DNA from: Oryzias latipes
Lineage: Eukaryota; Chordata; Actinopteri; Beloniformes; Adrianichthyidae
Assembly (NCBI RefSeq): GCF_002234675.1
Contig: NC_019876.2
Location: forward strand, 24,547,229 to 24,611,228
Reading direction: 5' to 3'
Length of the DNA stretch: 64,000 bases
A model generated the notes under the pieces. It saw nothing but the letters and a program-made list of their open reading frames with translations, did no database searches and had not been told where the DNA came from. Each line of letters opens with the position of its first letter. Positions within the stretch are counted from its first letter, which is position 1. Positions 10,640 to 24,500 of the stretch are shown here, in pieces. Made by a program: the position numbers and the translations under genes.

Positions 10640-10810
10640 AAACATACATTTAAAGATAAATACAGATAGGGCATATAGACATTTTTGCTCTTGAGCACCT
10701 CCTGAGGTCACCAGCAGCTTCCTTTGCAGGTTGTTCCTCCTGAGTATTCTTAGGAAGTGGAGACGCTGGGCCTTCTCCAGCGCCGCTGTGGATTGCTCTG
10801 GATCGTATAA
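10640..10810 (-). pseudogene. LINE reverse-transcriptase C-terminal fragment
   Basis: Minus strand reads DPEQSTAALEKAQRLHFLRI followed by LRRNNLQRKLLV, typical of the C-terminal region of fish non-LTR retrotransposon proteins (LEKAQQRL-FLR-LR). Only about 35 codons are recognisable, directly next to the truncated L1-type element. Confidence 0.55.
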
Positions 10811-13010
10811 ATGCACTGTTTACGTTTTCTGAACAAATCTTATCAAGTTGGAATTTGGAGCAAGTTTAACTCGGCCAGATCTTCCTCTGAAGGATCAGCC
10901 GTACTGCATAAAATATTCATATTTCTGACAATTTCCTTTTGCTTTATTTTTCTATTTTTGCCAATTTCACCTGCTATATGTCTGCTTTTGAATGTAAACC
11001 ACTCCCACTTCCCTTTGTTTGTCATTTCCATTCCCTTGACTTTCAAACATAGAGATTTGATCTCCTTGGTAAATATATCTTTTAGTAAAAGTTTATTGTT
11101 AAATTTCCACGTGTTGTGAGATGGGTGTGTATTTTTGCAGTTTTAGGGAAAGGTTAATTAGACAATGGTCAGTAAGTGGAGACGGTTCTATTACACAGTT
11201 TTCTACATCTGCAGATATCGGTTGAGAAATAAGTCAATAATCTATTCTTGATCGCTGTGATTGTTTGAAGCACTAATCCATGTATAGTTTAGAGACGTGG
11301 GATTTTTTAATCTCCAGTAATCAAATGTGTTTGTTGACAAAAATAAGTTTCTGATGACATCATTGTGTTCTGGTTGTTGTCCTTTAATGGGTAATCTATC
11401 AGGCCAGGAATTTGAAACAATGTTAAAGTCTCCTCCAATAATTATTTTATCTATTGCTATGATTTTAGTAGAATGGAAAATCTTTCATGCGAGTTTTTCC
11501 AACCTATTATAATTTTGTAGTTTGTTATTGTACCCATATAAAGTCAGCACAATAATGAATTGCTCATAAATTTCAATAGCTGCTAATAACCAGTGGCCTT
11601 CTCTATCTCCAAGATGCCTAATTATTCTTCCCTGAAAACCTGTTAAACAGAATCATGACTCCTGCTGAGCGGCTCGTGCCGTGTGATAAAGGACTGTATC
11701 TCCCCATTGTTGTTTCCAAAATACTTCATCTGCTGGACCTGAGTGGGTTTCTAGCAGTAAAATTAGATTTGCCTTAAATTCTTTTGTAATATTTATCAAA
11801 CCTCTGGTATTTAATGAAACAAAGAAAATAGACATGAACACTAAACAGAATACTTGGTGTCTAAATAAACGCTGAGATTTCCTAAAGATGCAGGAATGAG
11901 CAGAATGTCTGTCCAAAACCATAAAACGACAATACGAGACCAACTTTCCCCAATAACATTAGTTATACGTTTTTTAATATTTGTATATACTTTGTTGTTA
12001 TCAACCTTTGAACTCACATTCTAAAGCTTAACAAAAACACTGAAACTCTGGTCTTCATGGCGTCACTTTCCTCCCTTCAATCAGCGCGTATCCCTCCTTC
12101 AGAAAGGCTCTCTTCCCGCTCCGTATGGCTTGGTCCTCCATCGTTCTTCTTTGGAAAAGTCCTCTCTGAAGTAGATCTTCATCTCTTTGCAGACTCTGGC
12201 TTCCTGGGATTTTCTCCACACTTCATCTCTCACCGTGCGCATTGCAAACTAGATCATTATGGCTCTTGGCATGTTGTTATTCACAGCGCCTCTTTTCCAC
12301 TGCAGCCGATGAACGGTGTCCTGGAGCTTCTCCACAGACACACAACCACACGGCTAAGGATACCGAGGACGACCTCTCTGGTGTTTTGTTGTCTTTCTCA
12401 GGCCCCCCCATCAGCCCCAGGTCCCATCTTCTCTTGTATCTTTAGCCCTCCAGACATTTCTCTCTCAACTCTTTGTTTTCTGATGAGAGATGCTCCACAC
12501 CTTCTTGCAGCTCCACAAAATTTTATTTCTTCTCTTTTGTAGATTTTCCAATCACATCCATGTGATTCTCTATGCCTTCCAATTTCTTTTCCAAGTCGTC
12601 AAATCTGTTCAACGTGAGGGAGGCTAGCATTACCAGCGCCATCTTGTTTTTTCAAGGCTCCTCGTTTCTTCACTCTTTTTGGTTTGGGCTGTTTCAGCAG
12701 ATCGGGTCATTCACATCCTCAGCAGCCGCTTGCTCCATTTGCACCGTATCTCCTTCTAATAACTGAAGAATGACTAATCATGGTCGCTAACGTTAGCTTG
12801 CCTTGGGTTAGCCATTCTTTGAGAAGTAGAGAAAAAATATGAAAAATGTATCTTGGATCAGGTATCTTCTTTTTTTATATTGATTTTCTGAGGCTTCTGG
12901 GGATGGTTGGTCTCACCACAATTCCTAATTGGACACAAAATTTGGTTTCTCTTTCAGAACCTGCCCCAAAAACCGCCACTCACTCCACCATCTTCCAAAA
13001 CTCTCAGGTC
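10811..13010 (-). mobile_element. 3'-truncated L1-type LINE relic
   Basis: Minus-strand order: a 5' end near 13010 (AGATGGTGGAGTGAG), then ORF1 remnants with FDDLEKKLEGIENHMDVIGK (near 12570) and RTVRDEVWRKSQEARVCKEM (near 12180), then the ORF2 endonuclease with SLNTRGL, GGDFN and RIDYLF motifs (11840-11200), then KGKWEWFTFKSR (near 11000). Several stops and frameshifts show decay. It stops before the reverse transcriptase. Confidence 0.75.
11050..11850 (-). pseudogene. L1-type ORF2 endonuclease remnant
   Basis: Reads with frame changes: LNTRGL, KEFKANLILLLETHSGPADE, WKQQWGD, then IIGGDFN and SRIDYLF. This is the AP-like endonuclease of L1 elements, disrupted by stops. Confidence 0.7.
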
Positions 13011-15280
13011 ACGTTTGTTCTGAAGCACTTGTTTTAATTTTAAAATTGATTATAGGTCAAATGTCAATCTTTTTTCTTAAGCCCTTGTTTTTATTTTTAA
13101 AGTTATGATAGGTCAAAGGTCACTTTTTTAAATTTTTATATCAATTATGGCTACTATGAAGAACCTATAATCTGACATATTCAGTTCTTTCACACTCTTT
13201 TGTTATGTATATCATTCCACATGTGTTAATTCATAGTTTTGATGCATTCAGTGTGAATCTACAATTTATAGTCATGAAAATATAGAAAACTCTTTGAATA
13301 AGAAGGTGTGTCCAAACTTTTGGTCTGTATTGTAACTCATCAGTAGGATTACTCCAAAAATATTTGGCATTTTCCTCATTTTGTGCACCAACTACAACAG
13401 TAGAAATCTTGATCTTAAACAGTGCAGCTGTTTTCCTGCCTGCATTAGCTTCTGTCTTTATGTCAAATAGGATTCTAACACCATCTAAACAACAGGCAGA
13501 CCTAAAAAAAATACATTTTAGATGGAAAATAAAGACACATAATAAAAATGTCTACAATAAAGATTTACATTATCATCATGAGCTGAGTCATCTAAAGGCA
13601 CGCCATGATCCAGGTTTAGCACCCGCGGCTGCGCTCCGTGCTCACCTTGCAGCCTGCGGCCTTCACTCCTCCCCTTTTCCTTCACACACATTTACCGTGT
13701 CAGAGACAGGAGTAGCAGCTGGAGGAGGCGCCAATTCACAAGTTTTAGGCCGTTCTAAAATCTGTGATATTACAGATAATAGAAAACCAAAAGTGGCACA
13801 GATCTTTGTTGTTTCCAAGCACTGAGCCGCCCCCACTTTAAATTTGCGCCCGCGCCACCCCCCGTACGGACCGTTCCTAAAACCGTCACTGATTTTGGTC
13901 TATAATTTTCCAATCTGGTTTCTCGCAGGGACTTCTGGGAGATTTCCAGGGCACTGGATTTTGGAATTGTAGATCCAGACAAAATGGTGAACGCCTATAT
14001 AGTGCACTATGTAGTGAGTAGTAAAGGAATTCGGACATAGCCAGTGTTTTTCTTTGCATTTCATGACATGACTTTAGCAGCAACACAAAGTTGGAATTTT
14101 CTTTTATTCAACACAAACCTTAAAGGAGAAATAAACTGTTTTCCTGCTTTCATCACGATGTTTTGAAGACTGTTAGAAGAGATGTTTGCATTTATTGTGC
14201 TTCATGACGGTTAACAGCAGCACAGTAATAGAAGCTGTCACAATAACGCAATGCATCATGGGAAATGCAGTGAAAAACAGTGGTGCTGATGACGGACAGA
14301 CTTGAATTGAGTTGAATTTCCTCTGTCTGTGTGAACAGGATGATGCACAGATCCAGCTCTTTCTCTGCGCGTTCTTAGTTTATGGATGACAGAAAAGGCA
14401 GAGTGGTCAGACAACCTGAAGATGTTTATTTAGTAGGAGGGTAAAGACTCATTTTACATGTCATTTGTGGTCCTCCATTGTTGATATTGGTTCATTTTGA
14501 ACAATCCAATTCGATCCCATTCACTGACCTAAAATGGATCCAGAACTTCTTTATTCAAAACTTCGGCCAGTGTGACTCAGAGAGAAATACCTGATACTGA
14601 ACAGTGCAGGTGAAGTTTTCCACATTCCTTGGATTTCTTGGAAGATAATCACATTTAAATTAAATATGTGTCCAAACAAACAAGTAAACAAGAATGAATG
14701 TCAAATCCATTCCCATTTTAGTTTTCTAAAGTCCAGCCCACTGTTGTTTTTCCACATCCAAAGAATCCAATCCAAATAGAACATTCTAGCACACTGCATG
14801 TTCATGTCTTTACAAATTCAAAGTGTTTCCACACATTGGACTGGAATGATGGACTGATCCGTGTTTGCTGATATCGCTGTGACAACATGTGACTCACAAT
14901 CAAAATGGTATTTTCCAAGAAGATGGATTTATTTCATTTTGAAACTATTTTCTAATGGTTTAGGTCGATTCGATGAACAACTTGCCTCAGACAGATAATT
15001 GCAGCGCCTGGTGGGGAGTTGGAAATGCTGTGGAACAGAAGCCCAGACAGACTCTGCATGTTGTGAGTCTGTTGAAACCTCTGGCTGAGTCATCTGTCAG
15101 AAGGGAGAACTTTAGCTGGAACTGAGGGAAACAGCAGACATGAAGTTCAAGTAGACCATGTCTTCACCTCCTTGTATGATGTTGCTGTTTAAAGCTGTGA
15201 CCTAAAATTCTTGAGTCTCCTGGGACTCCAGTCCACAAACCCAGTGACAGTCAGCAGATGGGAAGAATTCTGTCACACAC
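13011..15280. other. Mostly unassigned flank with repeat fragments
   Basis: Contains GTGTGTCCAAACTTTTGGTC (13306-13325), familiar from fish interspersed repeats. A block at 13335-13400 (CATCAGTAGGATTACT...ATATTTGGCATTT) recurs at 50927-50998. A Harbinger terminal fragment lies at 13929-14042. From 14043 to 15280 I see no coding signal. Confidence 0.5.
13929..14042 (+). mobile_element. Right-end fragment of the 56181-60549 Harbinger family
   Basis: GACTTCTGGGAGATTTCCAG...ATATAGTGCACTAT...AATTCGGACATAGCC matches the last 115 bp of the complete element at 56181-60549. Probably a MITE or truncated copy; the left end was not found. Confidence 0.65.
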
Positions 15281-15285
15281 AGGTT

Positions 15286-15291
15286 TTTATT
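15286..15291 (-). terminator. Likely ACOX3 polyadenylation signal AATAAA
   Basis: An AATAAA hexamer on the minus strand about 190 nt beyond the ACOX3 stop, the nearest canonical signal. This implies a short 3' UTR. Confidence 0.55.
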
Positions 15292-15477
15292 AAATCTTTA
15301 ATTATGGCTGAAATAGACCCTTTTTGATTAGAAAAAAATGCAGTCAAGGTGTTTGAAACATGTCATCTATTTGTGTGTTTGTACAGTGTTGCAGTCCTCA
15401 TTAGAGACTTTAGTGAATCTGACCCAAAAGAGAGAAATGAGCATTTTTGGTTGACAGTGAAGGAGGAAGATGAAGAT

Positions 15478-15597
15478 CTACAGGTTTGAGCGCAGAGATC
15501 CCACCACCGGTTTGTCCCAGCAGAACTCTTTCCACCAGGAGGGGCGCTCCAGCACCTGATTGTTCTGCAGCACCGCCGACCACAGGTTCTTGTAGAG
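15478..15597 (-). CDS. ACOX3: ACOX3 coding exon 18 (C-terminus, SNL, stop)
   Basis: Encodes [20 protein letters not shown] through [11 protein letters not shown] and a TAG stop at 15480-15478. The final tripeptide is Ser-Asn-Leu where human ACOX3 has Ser-Lys-Leu, so it is a variant type 1 peroxisomal targeting signal. Confidence 0.95.
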   Translation of the reverse strand, partial: LYKNLWSAVLQNNQVLERPSWWKEFCWDKPVVGSLRSNL

Positions 15598-18500
15598 CTG
15601 CAGGAAGAAGCAACATGGAGATGAATCACAGGATATTAGCTACAAAAACGTCTACAAGCTTTCTCCAAAGGCGTCTTTATGTTGTCTACTCCTGATTCAC
15701 GACAATTTGAATAAAGAAACACTCAAAAATGCAGTTTTAATCTTCATTTTCTTTATATAAGTCTTCCATCATCAGGAAAATGTTTGTGTTAAACACCCAA
15801 AACACAGTTTTCATTATAGTGGGTCTTTGAATATAACCTAGAAACTGCAGGAAAGCCTTGAATCATTATTCCTGTAAAGAACCACACTAAACTAGAAACT
15901 TCCTGCTGAACTTGGAGAAATGGAGCCTGGATCATCCAGAAACATCAGGACTGATAAAAAACAAGTCAAAACCATGAACTGCAGACAGGAGAGACGCTTC
16001 TTCATCAAGAACAGCCATTTCTGCTGAATCATGAAACATGGTATGAAGAGATTTTCAGTGCAGTCGGCTCCTGGTGATGCTCTCACCTGTCCGTCTGCTT
16101 TACCAATAGGAGAGTTGAGGATGAAGTCGGGCGGAGCCAAGACGTCCACCAGAGCAACGGCGTCATCCTTCAGCTGAGCCACAAACAGATTCAGCATCAG
16201 CATCATCAGCCATAGTCATTGCTCTGTGGGTGGATGTCTTTGTGTACCTGGGAGCAGAGAGCCAGGATTGCTGTCTGCAGCAGCTCTGCAGGCCTCCTTC
16301 CATTCACATATCCGCCTGCACACAGATCACCTTTGTGTTACCAGCTCTGCCTCCAGCAGACCGCCTCCTTCTCAACATACCCTGGTACAGTGTGGCCATG
16401 TGGCTGCTGAGGCTCCACAGTCCATACAGGGAGAAGAGCTTGCTGAGAACGGCTCTGAGAGCAGCCGGCGTGTCCTGATCTGAGATCAGCTGCTGACAGT
16501 TCTGCAGACAGCAGTGCTCCATGAAGGCGATGGCCAGAGACCTGCAGAAGTAAACCTGGACAAAGACGGCCGCAGCTTCAACGTCTGAAACCAGGAGGAC
16601 AAAGTAGAACACCAAAGTGTTGGCCTATTAGACTGGAATTCTGTTCAAAGCGCCACCTTAGGGTCATCAGTGGTATTTCACTGCAGGAATTCTGTGATCA
16701 GGAGCCGTTTTCACAGATTTTGGAGATTTCAGACTAAAAGTGATTCAGGAAACTTCTCAGAGCAACAATGGAGAAGAAAAACAGAAGTGGTTTAACCTGA
16801 TCCTATGAAGGATGAATCATTTTAATAAATCAAAATGTGGTTAACACCATAATTACACGAGGATAAGAGGGGCATTACTGATGTTTGATTTTGTAAATAA
16901 ATGTAAAAGAACTAGGCCAGAAGAGCAGCGTCTACTGAGCCTGATTAACGAGACACGAGACAGAAGTTGACTGTGTGCTGTTTGTGTTCCAGCTGCTCAC
17001 TAAAGGCTAACTCTAAAATAAATCCACATTTGTCCGGGTCATCCTTTCAAGTGTGCAACATATATACCCTCTCCATTTCTATGGGCTTGGGACCATCACA
17101 GAAAGTACACAGCTTTGTGACTCTGAGGCTGGATTATGTATTTGTTTTTTTATTTTATTTTCTTTACTGTTTTTAATTTTTTTTTATTACAAACTAAGAA
17201 ATAACTATTGTGCATTATATACATTTGCATAAATACATGGAAATAAAACCTAAAACAGTTTTAATTAATGACTGGAAGTAAACATGAACATTTTTGTTAA
17301 AAGCTTCAATTTAACCACAAAAAATAAATGTTCTTAAAATCTTTTTCAATGTTTTCCAGGATATTACCAGTGTCTTGTGTCATTACATTTAAGAATCTTG
17401 ATTTTAACTTTTTTTGTGTGTGGGGGGAAACTAGAGCTGAGAAAACCCCACGCATGCATGGAAAGAACACGCCAATTTAACCTTGCAGCCCGTTTTTTCA
17501 ATTAAAAAACAAAAACAAAAAAACAAAAGTTGAACTCAATCACTGCACACACTCCCACTAGCTTCTAAACCCTGACCAATCATGATTTACATCTTTTCTA
17601 TTTTTGGTTGTGGGGGGAAAACTGGAGCACCCAGAGAAAAACCCACGCATGCATGGAAAGAACATGCAAACCTTACTGTGACAGAGCACAAGTCTGTCAC
17701 GATTTGAGTTAAATAAAGTGTATTTGCTTCTGACAGCATCAGTGGGTGCACACACTGTATAGCTGTAAACTTCCAACAGTTCTTGCAATTCACTTTATTT
17801 ATTTTCTGTTTTTGGTTGTTTTCTATGTCTTATCTGTTTACTTCCTGATTTCATAGGAGTACTTCCTGTATCCTGAATGTCCAGTGGACCCACCTATTGT
17901 TTTGGTTTCCTTTGACAGGCCTGTTTTAAATTCAAAATGATTTCTTTTTATTTTGCATTTTTGTTTAAAGAATGTTGTTAAAGTTTGGACTTCTTTGTCT
18001 AATTATTGCTTTGGTAATTAGGAAAATGCATGTAATTGTTCTTTTGTTTTTAGGAAATGTTTGATTTTGATTGTTAATTGTGTTTGTTTGGCAAGGGGTG
18101 GAGCCAACCACCTATAAAAGAGGACCTCTTTTCAAGATGGAGTCTGTCTGGTGATGTCTGGCTGCCATGCTGCTGCACTGTAGGCTGCAGACTTGCCACA
18201 TTATTTTCAATGGGTGCATTTTTCCCCACATTCTGCCTTACAACTACATAAAGAATGAGAGCACTTTGACTCTTTGTGTGGACAGTAGTTTGTAATTCTG
18301 ACATATGGTGTCAGAAGTGGGATCAGTGTCTTGGAAGGAGGCCAAATATGGCAAGCCGCAAAGGCCCAAAGAGGAGCTACGCACGTCCCACAATGCGAAC
18401 CAGAAGTCAAGCGGTGAAGGATGAGGAAGTCGAACCAGACTGGGAAACCGATGACGATGGGCCATCAGCAGAGCGTCCCGGCCCGAGTGGAGATGTGGAG

Positions 18501-21500
18501 CAGCCTAAGATGGTGGAAATGCTCCAGCAGTTCCTTGGCGCACAGAGGACCAGAGAAGAGGGTTTGTTGGCTGAACTGAAGAACCTGAGGGTGGTTCTCC
18601 AATCCCAGAGACAACCTGCATCAGATGTAAGTGACTCTCCACGCGCAGTTAGGAGTGAGGCCTCCTTATTGCCACTCCCAACACCAGCGCCCCCACATCG
18701 TCGAACAGATTGCGATGAAGTTGACATGGACATGACAGCTGTACCCTCCATGATGCAACCACCACCCTTCCATCGGAAGGACCCCAAGATGCTACCATAT
18801 CAGCCGGAGGAAGATATTGAAAATTTTTTACTCCGTTTTGAGAGGATTGCAAAGACTTGGGGTTGGGTGTACACTGAATGGGCATACAGACTTGTACCAT
18901 TGTTAACAGGAAAGGCTCTAGCAGCCTACTCAGCGATGGATGAGGACCTCTCAGACTCCTATCCTGATATCAAGGAGGCTTTATTGGCCAAATTTAATGT
19001 CTCAGCTGAGACCTATAGACAACGTTTCAGAGACACTAATGTCCCACAAGGGGAGTTGCCTACAGAGACCTATCATCGTCTTAGGGGTTTATATCGTCGA
19101 TGGATAAGGCCTGACCAACGTGGTGTAGAAGATATTGGAGAAATCATCATCTTGGAACAGTTTCTTCGGACCTTACCCCCTGATATACGCACGTGGGTGA
19201 AGGAGCATGAACCACCAACTGGGATGGAAGCAGCTAAACTTGCAACACAGTACATTAATGCTCACAGAACAACTGGCCCAAGGACACAGCAGCGGGTCTT
19301 TCATCACACCCTTGGAGATGGGCGGCGGCCGGTTGACAAAAGACCAGAGGCTCAGAGAACCGGCAGTGGCGTGAGTAAGACTACACCTCGTGGTGACAAT
19401 GCAGGACAGGCTTTAATCTGCTATTATTGTCAGCAGCCTGGACATAAAGCTTCTGTGTGTCCTCTTAAAAAGCCCAAAATGTCTGGTTATTGTTGTGTGC
19501 CACAAATGAGTGTTACTAAGTTGCAACATCCATGTTCAGACCCTGCTTCTTCCTACCCAGTGATTGTTAATGGTGTTCATTTAACTGCTTTATTAGACAG
19601 CGGCAGTTCCAAGTCTTTGGTAAAGAAATGTTATTTACCAGACCATGTTCTCAATTATAAGAACAAAACTGTTATTGAGTGTGTCCATGGAGATGGCAAA
19701 GTATATCCCACTGCTGAAGTTACTTTGGATCTGGATGATCGAGCATTTCTTTTGCAAGTTGCAGTGTTGGACAAAATGCCAGTGGATTGTGTTATTGGGA
19801 GGGATTGTCCTCTTTTGTGGGACTTACTTGGGGACAAAAGACAGACCAATGTTGTTGCTGTAGTCACAAGGTCTCAGGTTAAGGCTGGGCTGGAACCTCT
19901 TCCAGATCTTCATGGTGATCTTTTTGAGGGCGGCTACAAAGGCCAAAAGAAAACACGGCGTCAACGCCGTCAAGAAAAGCATAGAGGGTCTTTTGAATCT
20001 CTTGAACAGAAACCTCAATGTCAGAATTTTGTTTGGGATGTACCAAATGACATTAGACATTTGCAGTTGACTGACACTACTTTGGCTTTTCTGTATAATC
20101 AAGTTGAAACTGAAACTGACAATGTCTCTACAGATACAAAATGTGTGTTAGATAACGATATTTTGTATATTCAGGGAGAAACAGGTAAGCGGTTGGTAGT
20201 GCCTACTGGATGCAGATCTGTAGTTTTGCACCTAGCTCATACAGTTCCATGGGCAGGACACCTGGGCCATCTAAAAACATATGCAAGATTAGCAAAGCGC
20301 TTTTACTGGCCAGGTATGTTTAAAGATGTCAGAGACTTTTGTGCTTCATGCCCTCAGTGCCAGCTGACCAGTTTAAATAAGGTTAAACAAGCACCGCTAC
20401 ATCCTCTGCCAGTTATTAGTACCCCTTTCCAGCGCATTGCCATGGATATTGTAGGACCCCTGGAGAAAAGCAGTTCTGGAAACAAATATATTCTGGTCAT
20501 CTGTGATTATGCAACCCGCTTTCCGGAAGCTTTCCCTTTACGTACCATCAAAACGAAGGCAATAATAAATGCTCTTGTTCAGCTTTTTTCTCGTGTAGGA
20601 GTGCCGAGCGAAATCCTGACTGATCAAGGTACCAACTTCACCTCCAACCTGATGTTACTACTGCATAAAGAACTGGGCATCAAAGGAATCCGGACAACGC
20701 CATATCATCCACAAACTGATGGCCTGGTGGAGAGATTTAATCAGAGTCTCAAGCAGATGTTGCGTAAATTTGTTTCAGAAACTGGACGTGACTGGGATAA
20801 ATGGTTGCCTTTTCTCCTGTTTGCATACAGAGAAGTTCCCCAGGCTTCCACAGGTTTCTCCCCATTTGAGCTCCTGTACGGGTGGCCAGTCCAGGGACCC
20901 TTGGATTTGCTGAGAAAAGAATGGGAAGCAAGTAAGAAACCAGTGGCTGAGGGAATCCTGTCCTATGTACTTCAGATGAGGAATCATTTGGAAAAGTACA
21001 GGGACCTGGCACAAGAGAACCTTACCAGAGCCCAAAGAGACCAAAAATCCTGGTATGACAAGAAAGCTCGTCAGCGTGAGTTGGAACCAGGTAAAAAAGT
21101 TTTGATACTTTTACCGCTGACGGCAAACAAACTTTTGGCTAAATGGCAGGGTCCATATGAAGTGATTAGACGGGTTGGTCCAGTAACATATGAAATAGCA
21201 CACCCAGACAAAGGGAAGCACAGTCAAATATATCACGTCAATTTGCTGAAAGAGTGGAAAGACCGTGAGCAACTACAATCTCAACAGACATTAATGGTGT
21301 GCAAAATACACGAGGATGGTGATGACCCTATTACCTGTATGCCAGATGTTTCTTCTATGCAGCCTCGATTGGATCATCTTTCACTTCAACAGAAACAGGA
21401 GATGTTGGATCTACTGGCACAAGTACCTGGCCTGTTCAAGGATGGACCAGGGAGGACTTCGCTAGTCCAACACACCATCCATCTAAAAGATTCTGCACCT

Positions 21501-24500
21501 ATTCGACAGAGGCCTTACAGGATCCCTGAGTGTCTGACACACTCTCTTAAGGAGGAAATCAAGAAAATGACAGACTTGGGGGTCATTGAGCCATCTGAAA
21601 GTGAATGGTCTAGTCCAGTGGTAATGGTTCCGAAGAAGGATGGGTCCCAGCGTCTTTGCATTGATTTTAGAAAAGTGAATGCTGTGTCCCGCTTTGATGC
21701 ATACCCCATGCCTCGTGTTGATGACCTGGTAGAGTGTATCGGAAAAGCCCACTATCTGACCACATTAGACCTATGTAAGGGCTATTGGCAGATTCCATTG
21801 GAAGCGGCCTCCAGGCAATACACAGCTTTTCGAACACCAGGGGGTTTATATCAATTCACAGTGATGCCATTTGGGCTCCATGGAGCACCTGCCACTTTTC
21901 AGAGACTAATGGATACACTTCTGAGGGGTTGTGAAAGTTACTGTTCTGCCTATCTAGATGATGTGGTGGTTTTTAGCCATTCATGGGAAGATCACAAGAG
22001 ACATCTTAAAAATGTTCTCACAAACATTGAGAAGGCAGGACTAACACTCAATCCACAGAAATGCGAGTGGGCGAGGATGGAAACCCAGTACCTTGGATTT
22101 CAACTGGGCGGTGGCAACATTCGTCCCATGGTTGATAAGGTGGAGGCAATACAGAAGACTGAACGACCCCGCACCAAGAAACAGCTGAGATCTTTTCTTG
22201 GACTTGTTGGTTGGTACAGCAGATTCATCCCACATTTTGCAACCATGGCAACACCTCTTACGAATCTCACCCGCAAATCCTCACCAAATCCAATTCGATG
22301 GTCAGTTGATTGTGAAAGGTCTTTTGATGCCTTGAAGAATGCCATGTGCTCTTCTCCAGTTTTGTGCAGTCCAGACTTCCAGAAACATTTTTTGGTGCAG
22401 GTGGACGCCTCAGACGTTGGACTTGGAGCAGTTCTGACCCAGAAAACTGAAGGACAAGAAAGACCTGTACTGTATCTAAGTCGTAAGCTGCTGCCAAGAG
22501 AAACCAGGTACTCGACTGTAGAAAAAGAAGCGCTTGCAATCAAATGGGCCTTGGACAGTTTGAAATATTATCTCTTGGGGCGTGACTTTGATCTGGAGTC
22601 AGATCATAGAGCGCTGCAATGGATCCATACTATGAAGGATCACAACCCCAGGATCATGAGATGGTACCTTGCCTTACAACCTTTCAGTTTCAGCATACGT
22701 CACAAGCCTGGAAGAAACAACACCTTGGCAGACTACTTATCTAGATTTCCCACAATGGCAGCGCTCGGAGAGGGGGAAAGTAATGTGACAGAGCACAAGT
22801 CTGTCACGATTTGAGTTAAATAAAGTGTATTTGCTTCTGACAGCATCAGTGGGTGCACACACTGTATAGCTGTAAACTTCCAACAGTTCTTGCAATTCAC
22901 TTTATTTATTTTCTGTTTTTGGTTGTTTTCTATGTCTTATCTGTTTACTTCCTGATTTCATAGGAGTACTTCCTGTATCCTGAATGTCCAGTGGACCCAC
23001 CTATTGTTTTGGTTTCCTTTGACAGGCCTGTTTTAAATTCAAAATGATTTCTTTTTATTTTGCATTTTTGTTTAAAGAATGTTGTTAAAGTTTGGACTTC
23101 TTTGTCTAATTATTGCTTTGGTAATTAGGAAAATGCATGTAATTGTTCTTTTGTTTTTAGGAAATGTTTGATTTTGATTGTTAATTGTGTTTGTTTGGCA
23201 AGGGGTGGAGCCAACCACCTATAAAAGAGGACCTCTTTTCAAGATGGAGTCTGTCTGGTGATGTCTGGCTGCCATGCTGCTGCACTGTAGGCTGCAGACT
23301 TGCCACATTATTTTCAATGGGTGCATTTTTCCCCACATTCTGCCTTACAACTACATAAAGAATGAGAGCACTTTGACTCTTTGTGTGGACAGTAGTTTGT
23401 AATTCTGACACTTACCATGCAGCCCCTTTTTTTAAGACTAGGTTGATCTTTTTTTTTAATTGTGTGCAGTCGCTTGCTTGACTTTTTTAGAGCAAAACAA
23501 TCTGCGCCAAAATTTGGTGAAGGAAAACCTCTTGACCTTCTTTCCTTTCTTTGGTTCCTCTTCTTCTACCTCAACCTGTTCTTCTGTGGTTTCTCCCTCT
23601 TTGGTGATGCATTCCTGATTCCCAGAGTCAGTCTGTACAGAGACTGTTTTCTTCTCCTCAGCATCAGAGTCAGTCTGTACAGAGACTGTTTTCTTCTCCT
23701 CAGCATCAGAGTCAGTCTGCACAGAGACTGTTTTCTTCTCTTTGTTTGCCTTCATTTCTTCCAACTCCCTTTTTGCATCTTCTGCTTCTTTTTCTCTGAG
23801 TTTGTTCAATTCAAGGAGAGCCTTTTTCTCCTCCTCATGTTTCTTCAGTTGCTCTTTCAGCTCAGTAATTGTGGATTCATGCTGAGCAGAGACCTCCAGT
23901 TTCTTGTTTAGGTCAGCATTTTCTTTCTCCAAGTTTAGTTTATTAAATTAGTTTTATAAACTAATTTAATCAAATATTAAAGGATAATTAAAGAGGTTTT
24001 CATGACCAGATGATGATTTCTATGAAGCTTTTTCTCTGAAATTATTGTTACATTTTTCTTTAACAAACTTATATAGTAGAGTGATGGGAAAGCTCTGCAA
24101 TTTCAGTCATTTCAAAGATAATTTAATAGTAAATGCTTGATGCAAATGATCTGACCTGCTAAAGAAAGAAGGAACTAAACGCATCAGGGGGACAGTGATT
24201 AAAAAACATTCAAAATTTCCTGATGAGTAAGTTTAGAAAACATTGTGATCACAGCTCCAGATCTTCTTTTCTGCGTTCCATCTTCTCTACATTTACTTTA
24301 CATTTTTACAGTTTAACCCTTGTGCTATCTTAGATGACCCCACCCTTTCATTGACGTGTTCTCCCTACCATGACAAAGGTGGATAAAGGTGGAAAGATTT
24401 CATGTAATCCATGGACACCAGTGAAGATCACAAATCATTGAAGAAAAAAGGTTCAGAGCACTGTCTAGTGGGTCTAGATGACCCAACTCCCAACGTTAAA

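Larger units (their letters stand above)
17677..23410 (+). mobile_element. Intact Gypsy LTR retrotransposon, Gmr1-like (integrase before RT)
   Basis: A complete 5,734-bp element with 627-bp LTRs (TGTGAC...CTGACA) that look identical by eye, flanked by a 5-bp target duplication CTTAC (17672-17676 and 23411-23415). It contains a tRNA-Leu-type primer site, one uninterrupted gag-pol ORF and a purine tract before the 3' LTR. The pol order is protease, integrase, reverse transcriptase, RNase H. That is the reverse of usual Ty3/Gypsy order but is known for the teleost Gmr1 group. The element lies in the intron between ACOX3 exons 14 and 15, antisense to that gene, and interrupts a duplicated copy of the 3' end of the coiled-coil gene at 8835-9911. 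Identical LTRs and an open ORF imply recent insertion. Confidence 0.95.

Noticed and set aside
17677-22814. Copia-type element, suggested by integrase preceding reverse transcriptase
   Set aside because: The CCHC, RT, RNase H and GPY/F-like features are Gypsy-type, and the order matches the known Gmr1 exception.
23936-23975. Terminator-like AT palindrome after the coiled-coil fragment
   Set aside because: It is a short AT-rich palindrome at the duplication breakpoint. There is no reason to give it a regulatory role.
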